Shown here: one piece after another, positions 4,968-5,989 of the stretch
Position numbering within the stretch: the first letter of the stretch is position 1
Layout of the letters: every line of letters begins with the position of its first letter
NCBI GenBank assembly: GCA_013139625.1
Contig: WTAK01000347.1
Location: 1 to 5,989 of the forward strand
DNA length: 5,989 nt
Origin: Candidatus Delongbacteria bacterium
GTDB taxonomy: Bacteria; UBA4055
Reading direction: 5' to 3'
Notes under the pieces: model-generated
Told to the model about the DNA's origin: nothing
The model's database searches: none
The model's input: the letters and a program-made list of their open reading frames with translations, nothing else
Position numbers and translations under genes: made by a program

Positions 4968-5989
4968 CTACTTTAACAATAACATCTTCTTTGCCAGCGA
5001 TCTTCCATCAACATTCAGTTTATAAAAATAAATTCCACCAGTTAACTCAGATGCATTAAAACTAACATTGTGAGAACCTTTTTTCAACATATTATTAACC
5101 AATGAAGAAACAACTTCTCCGTTAGAGTTATATACATCTAACTTAACATTTGAACTCTTTGATAGGCTAAATTCAATCTCTGTTGTAGGGTTAAATGGGT
5201 TTGGATAGTTCTGATACAAGGTATTCCCATTTACAATTACAGGATTGTTGCTGATCCCTGTTGTAGTCCATAGCCTCACATCATCAACATACCATATATC
5301 ACCATCAGCTCCTTCGTAATTAAAACCAATATATATTTCTTGACCATCGAATTCACTAAGATCAATATATGTTTGTTGCCAGTTCGATGTATGAGGAATA
5401 TTGTATGCAACTCTATTGAAACGACCCAGATCTTGTGATGTCCCTACACTATGAATACCTGTAGCTGATGAGTATTTTGTCTTTTCCCAGAAAGAGAGTA
5501 TTGCATTTCCTGTTATCATCATTTTTGGGGAGTAAAGATAATCATTCTGCGGATCTTCATCATATGAATGAGCTGCCGCAAAACCACCTGAATGAGAGTC
5601 TGAAGTTTGTCCCCATCCTATACCGCTAGTAACAATAGTCCAACCCATAGGTTCGAAACTCTCATCGAAACTTTCATATAAATTTCTGAATAAATTAGGG
5701 TCAAGTGTCTCTATATTTAGATTCATGTAACTTTCTTTTCCTGCAGCTGTCCCCTTCACAGTTAAATCTGTATAGGTCATTACTTCATGACTATCAAGAA
5801 TAAGGTCAGAACCGCTTATTGTCGCAGTTACAGCTAAGGTATTTGAATTGGAAAATACTTCATAGGTGATTTCAGATCCTGTCCCATTTTGAAATGCACT
5901 TGAAAGATCAATAATCTGTTGTTCATTGAAATACATATCAGCAATGTTGGGTTTATTTGTAGGATAAAAATCGAAATTTGCTAAGGCAG
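4968..5989 (-). CDS. Secreted adhesin-like protein with cadherin-like, jelly-roll and T9SS type A domains (5' truncated by window)
   Basis: The minus-strand frame stays open to the window edge. The ATG at 5934-5936 is internal to a cadherin-like domain and has no good ribosome site, so the true start lies beyond the window. The visible 339 residues comprise a cadherin/Ig-like domain (about 13-92: 'NIADMYFNEQQIIDLSSAF', 'AVTATISGSDLIL') homologous to those of the first two plus-strand genes. A 'choice-of-anchor J'/cleaved-adhesin jelly roll follows (about 100-242: 'ESFEPMGWTI', 'YLYSPKMMI', 'IWYVDDVRLW'). The T9SS type A sorting domain is at about 258-339 ('YQNYPNPFNPTTEIEFSL' through 'KKMLLLK'). 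The visible part contains no cysteine. It should be exported across the outer membrane and anchored or released. Similar proteins can carry a peptidase or redox head; which applies here cannot be seen. Stop is TAG. Confidence 0.9.
   Translation of the reverse strand, partial: ALANFDFYPTNKPNIADMYFNEQQIIDLSSAFQNGTGSEITYEVFSNSNTLAVTATISGSDLILDSHEVMTYTDLTVKGTAAGKESYMNLNIETLDPNLFRNLYESFDESFEPMGWTIVTSGIGWGQTSDSHSGGFAAAHSYDEDPQNDYLYSPKMMITGNAILSFWEKTKYSSATGIHSVGTSQDLGRFNRVAYNIPHTSNWQQTYIDLSEFDGQEIYIGFNYEGADGDIWYVDDVRLWTTTGISNNPVIVNGNTLYQNYPNPFNPTTEIEFSLSKSSNVKLDVYNSNGEVVSSLVNNMLKKGSHNVSFNASELTGGIYFYKLNVDGRSLAKKMLLLK

Noticed and set aside
1..5989. Genome-wide reassignment of UGA to Trp or Gly
   Set aside because: Only two in-frame TGAs occur in roughly 1,800 codons, both at the CxxC position; Trp is consistently TGG and Gly is GGN. 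All four stops are TAA/TAG, which fits reassignment weakly, but such a code would scatter TGAs elsewhere.

Overview
The window looks like AT-rich chromosomal DNA from an anaerobic bacterium of the Fibrobacterota-Chlorobiota-Bacteroidota (FCB) group. Two outer genes end in the 'QNYPNPFNP...' C-terminal sorting module of type IX secretion (T9SS type A). The proteins are mosaics of cadherin-like, MAM/'choice-of-anchor J' and fibronectin III modules. This style, with AT-rich codons and GGAGG ribosome sites, is what I would expect from Cloacimonadota, Delongbacteria or a related candidate phylum. The phylum is an inference; no marker gene is present.

Layout: (1) 1-1317 (+) is the 3' part of a secreted thioredoxin-fold/adhesin-like protein ending in a T9SS domain, followed by a strong terminator. 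(2) 1529-3082 (+) and (3) 3273-4814 (+) are two complete secreted thioredoxin-fold proteins, each with its own likely promoter, the same ribosome-site/start block and a related terminator. (4) 4968-5989 (-) is the 3' part of a convergent secreted adhesin-like protein with a T9SS domain. No stretch without a gene exceeds about 210 bases.

The central observation is that genes 2 and 3 are each interrupted by one in-frame TGA (1715-1717 and 3483-3485). Both fall at the same place in the thioredoxin active site, giving U-P-G-C where relatives have C-P-G-C. Directly downstream of each TGA is a hairpin whose GG-starting three-base loop begins exactly 18 nt after the TGA. The two hairpins share a core and differ by a compensatory pair. 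I read both as selenoproteins (Sec63 and Sec71) decoded through bacterial SECIS elements. A conventional gene caller would split each into a short N-terminal fragment and a truncated C-terminal protein.

All four genes appear to be built from a common kit: thioredoxin-like head (seen in 1-3), Ig/cadherin-like or Hydin-like spacer, jelly-roll domain, then either a T9SS sorting tail (1 and 4) or a terminal fibronectin III domain (2 and 3). The picture is a locus of related exported redox/adhesin proteins, at least two using selenocysteine. Their substrates cannot be read from the sequence.
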